From positions 1-41,148 of the forward strand of contig NZ_CAMFLC010000034.1 of NCBI RefSeq assembly GCF_945957465.1: a stretch of 41,148 bases of DNA, in the 5' to 3' direction. The stretch comes from an uncultured Leifsonia sp. GTDB lineage: Bacteria > Actinomycetota > Actinomycetes > Actinomycetales > Microbacteriaceae. The position numbers were made by a program, and so were the translations under genes. Below, piece by piece: positions 1 to 6,699 of this stretch. Under the pieces are notes generated by a model. It saw only the letters and a program-made list of their open reading frames with translations, searched no databases and was not told where the DNA came from. How positions within the stretch are numbered: the first letter of the stretch is position 1; every line of letters starts with the position of its first letter.

Positions 1-227
1 ACCGGCTCACCGGCGAGGAGATCGGCGTGAAGCCCGCCGGCGGCATCCGCTCCTCCAAGGACGCCATCAAGTACCTCGTCACCGTCGCAGAGACGGTCGG
101 CGAGCACTGGCTGCAGCCGCACCTGTTCCGGTTCGGCGCCTCCAGCCTCCTGAACGATGTGCTGCTGCAGCGCCAGAAGCTGCGCAGCGGCCACTACTCC
201 GGCGCCGACTACGTGACGATCGACTGA
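1..227 (+). CDS. deoC: Deoxyribose-phosphate aldolase, C-terminal part (5' end outside window)
   Basis: The open frame runs from base 3 into the window and stops at 227; only about the last 75 residues are here. The segment GVKPAGGIR is the class I DeoC motif carrying the second active-site lysine, and it is followed by the typical LFRFGASSLLND stretch of the barrel's last strand and helix. DeoC cleaves 2-deoxyribose 5-phosphate to glyceraldehyde 3-phosphate and acetaldehyde in the cytosol. An aldehyde dehydrogenase gene starts 16 bp downstream on the same strand, so the acetaldehyde or a related aldehyde is a reasonable substrate for the neighbour. The assignment is firm; the start cannot be seen. 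Confidence 0.95.
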   Translation, partial: RLTGEEIGVKPAGGIRSSKDAIKYLVTVAETVGEHWLQPHLFRFGASSLLNDVLLQRQKLRSGHYSGADYVTID

Positions 228-243
228 GACGGACGACAACGAC

Positions 244-1764
244 ATGAGTTTCCTCGAGTACGCACCGGCCCCCGAGTCGCGCGCGATCCTCAACCTGCGC
301 GACCAGTACGGCCTCTTCATCGACGGCGAGTTCGTCGACGGGCACGGTACGCCGTTCCAGACCATCTCCCCGGCGACCGAGGAGCGCATCGCGACCATCG
401 CGACCGCCGACTCCGCCGACGTCGATCGGGCCGTCGCCTCCGCTCGCCGCGCCTACGACCGGGTCTGGTCGCGCATGAGCGGCAGCGACCGCGGCAAGTA
501 CCTGTTCCGTATCGCGCGGATCATCCAGGAGCGCGCCCGCGAGCTCGCCGTGGCCGAGAGCCTGGACAACGGCAAGCCGATCAAGGAGAGTCGCGACGTC
601 GACGTTCCGCTCGTGGCCGCGTGGTTCTTCTATTACGCGGGCTGGGCCGACAAACTGGAGCACGCCGGCCTCGGCCCCGCGCCGCGTGCGCTCGGCGTCG
701 CCGCGCAGGTCATCCCGTGGAACTTCCCGCTGCTCATGCTGGCGTGGAAGATCGCCCCCGCCCTCGCGGCGGGCAACACGGTCGTCCTCAAGCCGGCCGA
801 GACCACGCCGCTGACGGCGCTGCTGTTCGCGGAGATCGTGCAGCAGGCCGACCTGCCGGCCGGCGTGGTGAACATCGTCACGGGAGCGGGGGAGACCGGG
901 CGCGACCTGGTCGCCCACCCGGACGTGAACAAGGTCGCCTTCACCGGCTCGACCGTCGTGGGCCGCGAGATCGCGCGCTCGGTGGCCGGCACCGACAAGA
1001 AGCTCACGCTCGAGCTCGGCGGCAAGGCCGCGAACATCGTCTTCGACGACGCACCGATCGACCAGGCCATCGAGGGCATCGTCAACGGCATCTTCTTCAA
1101 CCAGGGCCACGTGTGCTGCGCAGGCAGCCGGCTGCTGGTGCAGGAGAGCATCCACGACGAGGTCGTGGACCGCCTGAAGCGCCGGCTCTCGACGCTCCGC
1201 CTCGGCGATCCGCTCGACAAGAACACCGACATCGGCGCGATCAACAGTGCTGAGCAGCTGCAGCGCATCCGCGAGCTCTCCGACATCGGTGAGGCGGAGG
1301 GTGCCGACCGATGGACCGCCGAGTGCGCGATCCCCGAGAACGGCTTCTGGTTCGCGCCGACGATCTTCGACAACGTGTCGACCAGCCACCGCATCGCGCG
1401 CGAGGAGATCTTCGGCCCGGTGCTCTCCGTGCTGACCTTCCGGACGCCCGCGGAGGCGATCTCCAAGGCGAACAACACGCCCTACGGCCTCTCGGCGGGC
1501 ATCTGGACCGACAAGGGCAGCCGGATCCTCGCCGTCGCCGACAAGCTGCGCGCCGGCGTGGTCTGGGCCAACACCTTCAACCGCTTCGACCCGGCGAGCC
1601 CGTTCGGCGGTTACAAGGAGTCGGGCTACGGCCGCGAGGGCGGCCGCCACGGCCTCGGCGCCTACTTGATCCCCGGGCGGTCGCTGCCGGCGGTCACGGC
1701 GGCGCGTCCCTCCGCCGCGCGCACCTCCACCCGCCCCTCCACCCGCAAGGGAGTCACGAAATGA
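244..1764 (+). CDS. Aldehyde dehydrogenase, catalytically complete, in a deoC operon
   Basis: A 506-residue NAD(P)-dependent aldehyde dehydrogenase. The cofactor-domain segment IPWNFPLLMLAWKIAPALA, the general-base motif LELGGK, the catalytic cysteine in GHVCCAGSR and the EEIFGPVLSV motif are all present and in order. The ATG at 244 follows deoC by 16 bp, so co-transcription is likely. After the last fold element (near GLGAYLIPGR) there is a tail of about 27 residues rich in Ala, Arg, Thr and Pro that looks like an inter-domain linker. The stop overlaps the next start as ATGA, and the next gene is a half-length ALDH. The pair resembles a split two-domain ALDH16, which is an inference from layout. 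The substrate is probably an aldehyde from deoxynucleoside breakdown. Confidence 0.93.
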   Translation: MSFLEYAPAPESRAILNLRDQYGLFIDGEFVDGHGTPFQTISPATEERIATIATADSADVDRAVASARRAYDRVWSRMSGSDRGKYLFRIARIIQERARELAVAESLDNGKPIKESRDVDVPLVAAWFFYYAGWADKLEHAGLGPAPRALGVAAQVIPWNFPLLMLAWKIAPALAAGNTVVLKPAETTPLTALLFAEIVQQADLPAGVVNIVTGAGETGRDLVAHPDVNKVAFTGSTVVGREIARSVAGTDKKLTLELGGKAANIVFDDAPIDQAIEGIVNGIFFNQGHVCCAGSRLLVQESIHDEVVDRLKRRLSTLRLGDPLDKNTDIGAINSAEQLQRIRELSDIGEAEGADRWTAECAIPENGFWFAPTIFDNVSTSHRIAREEIFGPVLSVLTFRTPAEAISKANNTPYGLSAGIWTDKGSRILAVADKLRAGVVWANTFNRFDPASPFGGYKESGYGREGGRHGLGAYLIPGRSLPAVTAARPSAARTSTRPSTRKGVTK

Positions 1765-2621
1765 GCCGACTGGCCGTGCCGAAGACCTACAAGCTCTACA
1801 TCGGCGGGAAGTTCCCCCGCTCCGAGTCCGGCCGCAGCTACGAGGTCGTGTCGTCGAAGGGCGCGTTCCTGGCGAACGCCGCGAAGGCCTCCCGCAAAGA
1901 CGCTCGCGACGCCGTCGTGGCCGCGCGCGCCGCGCTCTCCGGCTGGGCCGGCGCGACCGCCTACAACCGCGGTCAGGTGCTTTACCGCATCGCGGAGCTC
2001 ATGGAGGGCCGCAGGGCGCAGTTCGTCGATGAAATCCAGAAGGCGGAGGGCGCCTCTGTCGCCGCCGCCGGTGCGCAGGTCGACGAGGCGATCGATCGCT
2101 GGGTCTGGTACGCGGGCTGGGCGGACAAGTTCGCCCAGGTCGCCGGCAACGCCAACCCCGTCGCCGGCCCGTATTTCAACATCTCGGTGCCCGAGCCGAC
2201 CGGCGTGGTCGCGATCATCGCACCGCAGGATTCCAGCCTCCTCGGCTTCGTCAGCGCGATCGCGCCCGCACTCGTCGCGGGCAACACGGTCGTGGTGGTG
2301 GCGAGCGAGCGCTTCCCGCTGTCGGCGATCAGCCTGAGCGAGGTGCTCGCGACGAGCGACGTCCCCAGCGGAGTGGTCAACATCCTCACCGGTTCGCCGG
2401 CCGAGATCGCGCCGTGGTTGGCCTCGCACGCCGACGTGAACGCGCTCGACCTCGTCGGGGCGGGCGCGCTGGAGTGGGTGGACCTGCAGATCGCCGCCGC
2501 GGACACGTTGAAGCGCGTGCTCGCACCCGAGAACGGGCCGGACGCCGCTGCACCATCGCTCGATCGCATCGCGTTCTTCACCGAGACCAAAACGGTGTGG
2601 CACACGAAGTCGCTGCTTTAG
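1761..2621 (+). CDS. Half-length aldehyde dehydrogenase homologue without a catalytic domain
   Basis: A 286-residue ALDH-fold protein starting at the ATG that overlaps the previous stop (ATGA). It carries the N-terminal NAD-binding-type fold (LYIGGKFPRSESGR; PEPTGVVAIIAPQDSSLLGF in place of the usual PWNFP segment; APALVAGNTVVVVASERFPL; PSGVVNILTG). It then departs from the family: there is no LELGGK base motif, no catalytic Cys and no C-terminal catalytic domain. About 50 unrelated residues end in FFTETKTVWHTKSLL. The frame is open and clean, so it is not an obvious frameshifted pseudogene. Probably a non-catalytic subunit that pairs with the upstream ALDH, as the second domain of ALDH16 does; a decayed paralogue is the alternative. 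Confidence 0.85.
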   Translation: MSRLAVPKTYKLYIGGKFPRSESGRSYEVVSSKGAFLANAAKASRKDARDAVVAARAALSGWAGATAYNRGQVLYRIAELMEGRRAQFVDEIQKAEGASVAAAGAQVDEAIDRWVWYAGWADKFAQVAGNANPVAGPYFNISVPEPTGVVAIIAPQDSSLLGFVSAIAPALVAGNTVVVVASERFPLSAISLSEVLATSDVPSGVVNILTGSPAEIAPWLASHADVNALDLVGAGALEWVDLQIAAADTLKRVLAPENGPDAAAPSLDRIAFFTETKTVWHTKSLL

Positions 2622-2673
2622 AGTCACCTGTGCCTCCCTTCCGGCGCTCCCTCAACTGAGGGAGGATGGGGGG

Positions 2674-3267
2674 ATGAGCGACGGCTGGGGATCGGAACAC
2701 GGGACGCTCGCCCTGGTGGGCGACAGTCTGACGCAGGGCGGCGACTGGGAAGCCTGGCTGCCCGGCGAGGACGTCCGCAACTTCGGCGTCGCAGGCGACA
2801 CCACGGACGACGTCGTCGCACGGCTCGACGCGGTGATCGAGACGCGACCGGCCACGGTCGCGCTGTTGATCGGCACCAACGATCTCGCCTGGCGGAGGTC
2901 GGCCGAACATGTGGTGCGCAATGTGGAGACCATCCTGGTCACGCTGCGCAAGGAGCTTCCCGAGGCGCGCATCCTGGTGCAGTCGGTGATGCCGCGCGGC
3001 CACGAGTTCGCCGATCAGATCCGCGACATCAACCGCCATCTCTGGCAGTTCGCCCCGACCGTCCATGCGGCCTGGCTCGACCTGTGGCCGGCGATGGCGC
3101 TGGAGGACGGCGAGCTGAACCCGGCGTACACCGACGACCGGCTGCACCTCAATGCCGACGGTTACCGGGCGTGGCTGAACGAGCTCGTGCCGGGCCTGGA
3201 GCGCGCCAGGCAGCTGCCGCCGAACAGTCGGGCGATCCAGCTGCCCGACCTCGGCGGGGCCGCCTGA
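2674..3267 (+). CDS. SGNH/GDSL-family esterase or lipase
   Basis: A 197-residue single-domain SGNH hydrolase. Block I is VGDSLTQGG with the nucleophile Ser18, block II is NFGVAGDTTDD, block III is LIGTNDLAW with the oxyanion Asn, and block V is DDRLHLNADG with the Asp and His of the triad. There is no signal peptide, so a cytosolic enzyme acting on short acyl or acetyl esters is likely; the substrate cannot be read from sequence. The ATG at 2674 has G-rich sequence directly upstream that could serve either as Shine-Dalgarno or as the end of a leaderless promoter (GAGGAT, 6 nt before the ATG). It converges with the M20 peptidase gene across 16 bp. Confidence 0.9.
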   Translation: MSDGWGSEHGTLALVGDSLTQGGDWEAWLPGEDVRNFGVAGDTTDDVVARLDAVIETRPATVALLIGTNDLAWRRSAEHVVRNVETILVTLRKELPEARILVQSVMPRGHEFADQIRDINRHLWQFAPTVHAAWLDLWPAMALEDGELNPAYTDDRLHLNADGYRAWLNELVPGLERARQLPPNSRAIQLPDLGGAA

Positions 3268-3283
3268 TCGTCGCCGCCGCTGA

Positions 3284-4621
3284 TCAGAGCGAGCGCAGCA
3301 GCATCTCGTAGAACCGGATTCCGCGCAGCCAGGTGGTGACGCGGATGCGTTCGTTCTTGGCGTGCAGGGTGCCGCGTTCCTCCGAGCTCATCTCGAACGG
3401 GGTGAAACGGTAGACAGCGTCGCTGATGGTCGTGAAGTGCCGACCGTCGCTGGCGCCCAACATGATGTACGGGGTCACGACGGCGTCCGGGTGAACCGCA
3501 CCGATGGCGGCGGCGACGCGCTCCCACTGCGGTCCGGAGGTCGGCGAGACCGGCGACGGCTCGTTGGCGTCGACGGCCTCGATCCGCACCAGCGGGTCAT
3601 GGACGGCGCGTCGCAGGTGGTCGAGGGTCTCCGCAACGCTCGAGCCGACGGCGATGCGGACGTTGACGACCGCCTCCGCGGTCTCCGGCAGCGCGTTCGC
3701 CGCCAGGCTGCCGCTCAGTTGCGTGACGGCGGTGGTGGTGCGCACGATGGCGCGGGTCTCGTCGCCCAACCGGGCGAACACCGCCCGGAGCACGGGCTGG
3801 AGCATCCGGGCCCGGGCGAACACGAACCGCAACGGGCCGCTCGCGTGCCCGCCGAGTGTCTCCACCATCCGCAGATTCGTCTCGGTCAATCGGGCGGGGA
3901 ACGGGTGCGCGTTCAGCCGGGTGATGGCCCTGGCCAGGCGTACGGTCGCCGTCATCCGTGGGGGAGTGGACGCGTGGCCGCCCTGCTGTTCGACGGTGAG
4001 CCGGACCGTGGTGATGCCCTTCTCGCTCACACCGACGACCGCGATCGGTTTGCGGACTCCGGGGAACACCTTCTCGATGACCGCGCCGCCCTCGTCGACG
4101 ACGATCGCCGGGCGGACGCCGCGCTCGCGGAGGGCGGCGACGATGGCGCGCGCGCCGGATCCCACGGTCTCCTCGTCGTGGCCGAAGGACAGGTACACAT
4201 CGTTCTCGGGAGTGAACCCGTCGGCGAGGAGGGACTCGACGGCCTCCAGGATGGCGACGACCGCGCCCTTGTCGTCCAGCGTGCCGCGGGACCACAGCAA
4301 CCGCTTCTCGCCCTGTCCGGTCAGCTCGGCGGCGAACGGCGGGTGCTCCCACCCGTCGGCGGTGGCCGGCACGACGTCGTAGTGCGCCAGGAGGACGGCC
4401 GGGGGCGCTTCGGCGTCGCGTCCGTGCCAGTGGTACAGCAGGGCATGACCGAACCGCTCGCGTTCGAGGCGGGCGTGGAGCAGCGGGTACAGGGTCGGCA
4501 GCGTCTCCACGAACTCGTCGAACGCGGCCCAGTCGGTCGCCTCGACGGCGTTGCGCGACATCGTGGGGATGCGCAGCAGAGCCCGGAACCGCTCGAGCGC
4601 GGCGTCCTGCGCGCCCGTCAC
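3284..4621 (-). CDS. M20-family metallopeptidase (PM20D1/carboxypeptidase S type)
   Basis: A 445-residue zinc aminoacylase/carboxypeptidase-type hydrolase. LLAHYDVVPA holds the first metal His and the catalytic Asp, WSRGTLDDKG the bridging Asp, and GHDEETVGSGA the catalytic Glu pair. The dimerisation-domain insert with GGHASTPP follows. No signal peptide is seen, so it probably hydrolyses N-acyl amino acids or small peptides in the cytosol. The open frame extends further upstream, but the GTG at 4621 overlaps the macrodomain gene's stop as GTGA, matching the coupling style of this genome. It is the third gene of a csoR-macro-M20 operon. The substrate is unknown. Confidence 0.88.
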   Translation of the reverse strand: MTGAQDAALERFRALLRIPTMSRNAVEATDWAAFDEFVETLPTLYPLLHARLERERFGHALLYHWHGRDAEAPPAVLLAHYDVVPATADGWEHPPFAAELTGQGEKRLLWSRGTLDDKGAVVAILEAVESLLADGFTPENDVYLSFGHDEETVGSGARAIVAALRERGVRPAIVVDEGGAVIEKVFPGVRKPIAVVGVSEKGITTVRLTVEQQGGHASTPPRMTATVRLARAITRLNAHPFPARLTETNLRMVETLGGHASGPLRFVFARARMLQPVLRAVFARLGDETRAIVRTTTAVTQLSGSLAANALPETAEAVVNVRIAVGSSVAETLDHLRRAVHDPLVRIEAVDANEPSPVSPTSGPQWERVAAAIGAVHPDAVVTPYIMLGASDGRHFTTISDAVYRFTPFEMSSEERGTLHAKNERIRVTTWLRGIRFYEMLLRSL

Positions 4622-5145
4622 TCGCCGGCCGCCCGGCGGAAGGCGGTGAGGGCGTCTTCGTTGAAGAGCACGAACCGTACGAACTCGACCGACCCGACGC
4701 CGGAGGAGAGCACCGCGCGCACGGTGCTGATCGCGATGCGGGCGGCGTCCTCCAGCGGCCACCCGTAGACGCCGGCCGAGACGGCGGGGAAGGCGACGGT
4801 GGCGGCACCGAGCTCGCGAGCGACCCGCAGCGAGGAGCGGTAGGCGTTCTGGAGGTCGGGCGTGCGATCGTCCTCACGCGACCAGACCGGCCCCACGGTG
4901 TGGATGACCCACCGCGCCGGAAGATCACCGGAGGTCGTCGCGACCGCCTGCCCTGTCGGGAGTCCGTCGGGCAGCGTGGTGGCCCGCAGCTCCCGGCAGG
5001 CGGCGAGGATGGCGGGGCCGCCGCGCCGGTGGATGGCGCCGTCGACGCCGCCGCCGCCGAGCAGCGAGCTGTTGGCGGCGTTGACCACGGCGTCCACGGC
5101 CTGGTCGGTGATGTCTCCGCGGACGATCTCGATCGGGTCCGACAC
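4618..5145 (-). CDS. Macrodomain protein, probable O-acetyl-ADP-ribose deacetylase type
   Basis: A 175-residue stand-alone macrodomain. IVRGDITDQAVDAVVNAANS is the canonical ADP-ribose-binding start, GGGGVDGAIHRRGG the glycine-rich loop, and AFPAVSAGVYGWPL the distal phosphate loop. Family members of the YmdB/MacroD type hydrolyse O-acetyl-ADP-ribose or mono-ADP-ribosyl groups in the cytosol. The GTG start at 5145 is 1 bp past the csoR-like stop at 5147; the longer frame upstream lies inside that gene and is rejected. Being cotranscribed with a metal sensor and an M20 hydrolase is unusual for this family and gives no clear pathway. Confidence 0.9.
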   Translation of the reverse strand: MSDPIEIVRGDITDQAVDAVVNAANSSLLGGGGVDGAIHRRGGPAILAACRELRATTLPDGLPTGQAVATTSGDLPARWVIHTVGPVWSREDDRTPDLQNAYRSSLRVARELGAATVAFPAVSAGVYGWPLEDAARIAISTVRAVLSSGVGSVEFVRFVLFNEDALTAFRRAAGE

Positions 5146-5146
5146 G

Positions 5147-5425
5147 TCAGCCTCGGTTGTTCGAGAGCTCGTAGACCTTGAGGAGTTCCGCGATGGCGTC
5201 GTCGCGCTTGTCCCCGCCCTCCTCGAACATCGCGGAGACATGGGTCTTGAGGTGGTTCTCGACCAGGAGCTTGTTGAGCGAGCCGAGCGACTTCTGGATG
5301 GCGAGGGACTGGGTGATGATGTCCACGCAGTAGTCCTCGTTCTCGATCATCTTCTCGAGCCCGCGGAGCTGTCCCTCGAGGATTCGCGTGCGGTGGAGGG
5401 CGCGCTTCTTGATGTCTGCGATCAC
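5147..5425 (-). CDS. CsoR/RcnR-family metal-sensing transcriptional repressor
   Basis: A 92-residue all-helical repressor with the family signature LHRTRILEGQLRGLEKMI. The metal-site positions read Cys33 (EDYCVDI), His58 and His62 (VENHLKTH), so the ligand set is C-H-H, where copper CsoR proteins have C-H-C; the last ligand resembles RcnR. The GTG at 5425 is chosen because a TATCCT hexamer ends 6 nt before it, as for other leaderless genes here, and because a CsoR-type operator lies just upstream at 5450-5468; a longer frame to 5509 would run through that operator. It heads the operon with the macrodomain and M20 genes and probably represses itself. The metal (Cu, Ni or Co) is not decidable from sequence. 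Confidence 0.9.
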   Translation of the reverse strand: MIADIKKRALHRTRILEGQLRGLEKMIENEDYCVDIITQSLAIQKSLGSLNKLLVENHLKTHVSAMFEEGGDKRDDAIAELLKVYELSNNRG

Positions 5426-5431
5426 GGCACC

Positions 5432-5437
5432 AGGATA
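5432..5437 (-). promoter_or_regulatory. -10 hexamer of the csoR-type operon, leaderless
   Basis: Reading the minus strand, TATCCT lies 6 nt before the GTG at 5425, which would put the transcript start on the start codon. The expected -35 position falls inside the operator at 5450-5468. Confidence 0.6.
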
Positions 5438-5449
5438 CCGCTGCGCGAC

Positions 5450-5468
5450 GATACCCCTGCGAGGTATC
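5450..5468. promoter_or_regulatory. CsoR-type operator
   Basis: The sequence gATACCCCtgcGAGGTATc is an imperfect inverted repeat with 7 of 8 arm positions matching around a 3-bp centre. It closely resembles the known CsoR operator form with outer ATAC/GTAT and a C/G-rich core. It sits 25-43 bp upstream of the repressor's start, over the -35 region, so autoregulation by metal derepression is the simplest reading. Confidence 0.72.
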
Positions 5469-5592
5469 CGGCGCCCGGGGATGTATCCGCCTTGCGGCAT
5501 GGTGAGCAAAGTTCATATTCCGCGAGGTTCATGCAGACGTATCAGATCGGATGGATCGGCGCCGGTAAGCGGATCGGCGCGTCGCGGTGAGG

Positions 5593-5648
5593 CCCCCTAA
5601 TGGGGGGTGGGGGAGGACATACCGTTGGGTCTATCCTCCCCGTAGGGG
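5593..5648 (+). repeat. Two short G/C-rich palindromes upstream of the FucU-like gene
   Basis: CCCCC-taat-GGGGG occupies 5593-5606 and CCCC-gta-GGGG occupies 5638-5648. Both resemble the C-run/G-run cores of metal-repressor operators but lack the flanking ATAC/GTAT. They lie in the 258-bp gap between the csoR-like start and the FucU-like gene. They may be weak repressor sites, G-rich structures in the leader, or chance. Confidence 0.3.
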
Positions 5649-5683
5649 TTGAGAAATATTCGTTTTACAGGAAAGGCCCGACT

Positions 5684-6112
5684 TTGCTGAAGAACCTCAG
5701 CCCGCTGCTGTCCGGCGCGCTCTTGAGCGCGCTCGACGCGATGAAAGATGGCGACACACTTACCCTTGTCGGCAGCGGCTATCCCGAAGAATCACTCACA
5801 GCGCCCATCGTCCACCTGGGGGAGGACGTCACCACTGAAGCGGCCGCCGAGGCCATCCTCAGTGTGTTCCCGCTCGACACCGCCGACCCGTCGCCGATCG
5901 TCTTCCTCGACCTCGCCGACGAGCCGTACGACGTACCCGACGTCGCCTTCGCGGTGAACGGCATCGCCTCGGACGCGGAACTCCGACGCATCCCGATGAC
6001 CCGGCTCGACCTCGAGCCGTTCGTCGAGCTGGCGTCGCACTCCGCGGTCATCGTCCGGGTGGGATCGGACGCGCCGCCGTGCGCGTTCCTGTTCCGCCGC
6101 GGCACCCTCTGA
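5684..6112 (+). CDS. FucU/RbsD-fold protein lacking mutarotase catalytic residues
   Basis: A 142-residue protein of FucU length. The start MLKNLSPLLSGALLSALDAM aligns without gaps to E. coli FucU (recalled from memory). FucU and RbsD interconvert sugar anomers. Here the residues usually required are changed: His22 of the M-G-H-G-D segment is Asp, Asp30 of S-D-A-x-F-P is Gly (VGSGYP), and the C-terminal Y-G-N triplet is P-C-A. The fold is probably kept while mutarotase activity is lost. The TTG start at 5684 is supported by AGGAAAGG at 5669-5676 with 7-nt spacing; an in-frame extension to 5600 runs through G-rich palindromes. No sugar operon is adjacent, so its role is unknown. Confidence 0.8.
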   Translation: MLKNLSPLLSGALLSALDAMKDGDTLTLVGSGYPEESLTAPIVHLGEDVTTEAAAEAILSVFPLDTADPSPIVFLDLADEPYDVPDVAFAVNGIASDAELRRIPMTRLDLEPFVELASHSAVIVRVGSDAPPCAFLFRRGTL

Positions 6113-6181
6113 GGCGGATCGCACGAACAGCCCACCGTGCCCCCGGGACAGGTCTCGTCCCGGGGGCGCGGACCGTGTCAC

Positions 6182-6187
6182 TAGAGT
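6182..6187 (+). promoter_or_regulatory. -10 hexamer, leaderless
   Basis: TAGAGT lies 6 nt before the GTG at 6194 with no ribosome-binding site between them, so the transcript probably begins at the start codon. Confidence 0.55.
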
Positions 6188-6193
6188 TGACGC

Positions 6194-6529
6194 GTGCCGT
6201 ACACCCCGCAGCCGCCCGCCTACAACCGCGCCGCCCTCGCGCCGGGCCTCATCGGAGCGCTCGCGCTGCTGTTCGGGCTCGGGATCGCGTCGTGGTACGT
6301 GTGGGTGCAGTACGTGGTCTGCGTGCTCGCGCTCATCCTCTGCGTCTTCGCCTGGCAGGCGAAGCGCCGTTGGTGGCTGGCCGGCCTGATCCCGATCGCG
6401 GTGCTCTGGAACCCCATCTGGCCGATTCCGGGTCTGGCTCCTGCGCTCGCCGTCCTCAGTCTCGCTGCAGCGGCCGTCTTCGTGGTCGCGGGACTCACCA
6501 TCAAGATTCCCGCCGAGACGCGCCGCTGA
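6194..6529 (+). CDS. Small integral membrane protein (resembles DUF6804 type)
   Basis: A 111-residue protein with about four hydrophobic helices: two around residues 16-53, one at 60-80 and one at 81-101. A positively charged loop QAKRRWWLAG and the motif IAVLWNPIWPI lie between helices. The short tail ends in ETRR. I recognise the WNPIWP style from actinobacterial DUF6804-type proteins, but this is from memory. The GTG start has a TAGAGT hexamer 6 nt upstream and no Shine-Dalgarno. No function can be assigned; neighbours give no hint. Confidence 0.75.
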   Translation: MPYTPQPPAYNRAALAPGLIGALALLFGLGIASWYVWVQYVVCVLALILCVFAWQAKRRWWLAGLIPIAVLWNPIWPIPGLAPALAVLSLAAAAVFVVAGLTIKIPAETRR

Positions 6530-6544
6530 GGCGTCCGCATACGG

Positions 6545-6550
6545 TAAAAT
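6545..6550 (+). promoter_or_regulatory. -10 hexamer for the SNF2 helicase gene
   Basis: TAAAAT is the best -10 element before the ATG at 6700 and would give a leader of about 143 nt, unusually long for this window. Confidence 0.5.
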
Positions 6551-6557
6551 AGCGGTT

Positions 6558-6579
6558 GCACGGCCGTCCTGCGCCGTGC
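6558..6579 (+). other. Hairpin at the 5' end of the SNF2 leader
   Basis: GCACGGC (6558-6564) and GCCGTGC (6573-6579) form a perfect 7-bp stem with an 8-nt loop right where the transcript should begin. It could stabilise the RNA or regulate it; there is no match to a riboswitch I know. Confidence 0.4.
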
Positions 6580-6699
6580 GCCCGGCGTTCGTCGTTGCTC
6601 GGCCCGGACCACTCGGTTCCGTTCCCTGCTGCACTGCCGGCCCTCACGCTCTACGGCGTCGCGTCCTCTGACAGCGCGCGGCGCCTCCACTGGAGGACC

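Noticed and set aside
79-1650. Long open frame on the minus strand opposite the first ALDH
   Set aside because: Arg/Val/Asp-rich shadow of a high-GC gene; the plus strand encodes a clear ALDH.
1761-2621. Second ALDH as a simple pseudogene
   Set aside because: No frameshift or premature stop in the retained domain, normal coding character, and tight ATGA coupling argue for a functional half-length protein, though decay cannot be excluded.
5511-5532. Two GTTCAT copies upstream of the FucU-like gene, considered as a PHO box
   Set aside because: They are 16 bp apart, not 11 or 22, and the surrounding bases do not match.
5600-5683. N-terminal extension of the FucU-like protein
   Set aside because: The extension is Gly-rich from G runs, while TTG at 5684 has a ribosome-binding site and matches the FucU N-terminus.
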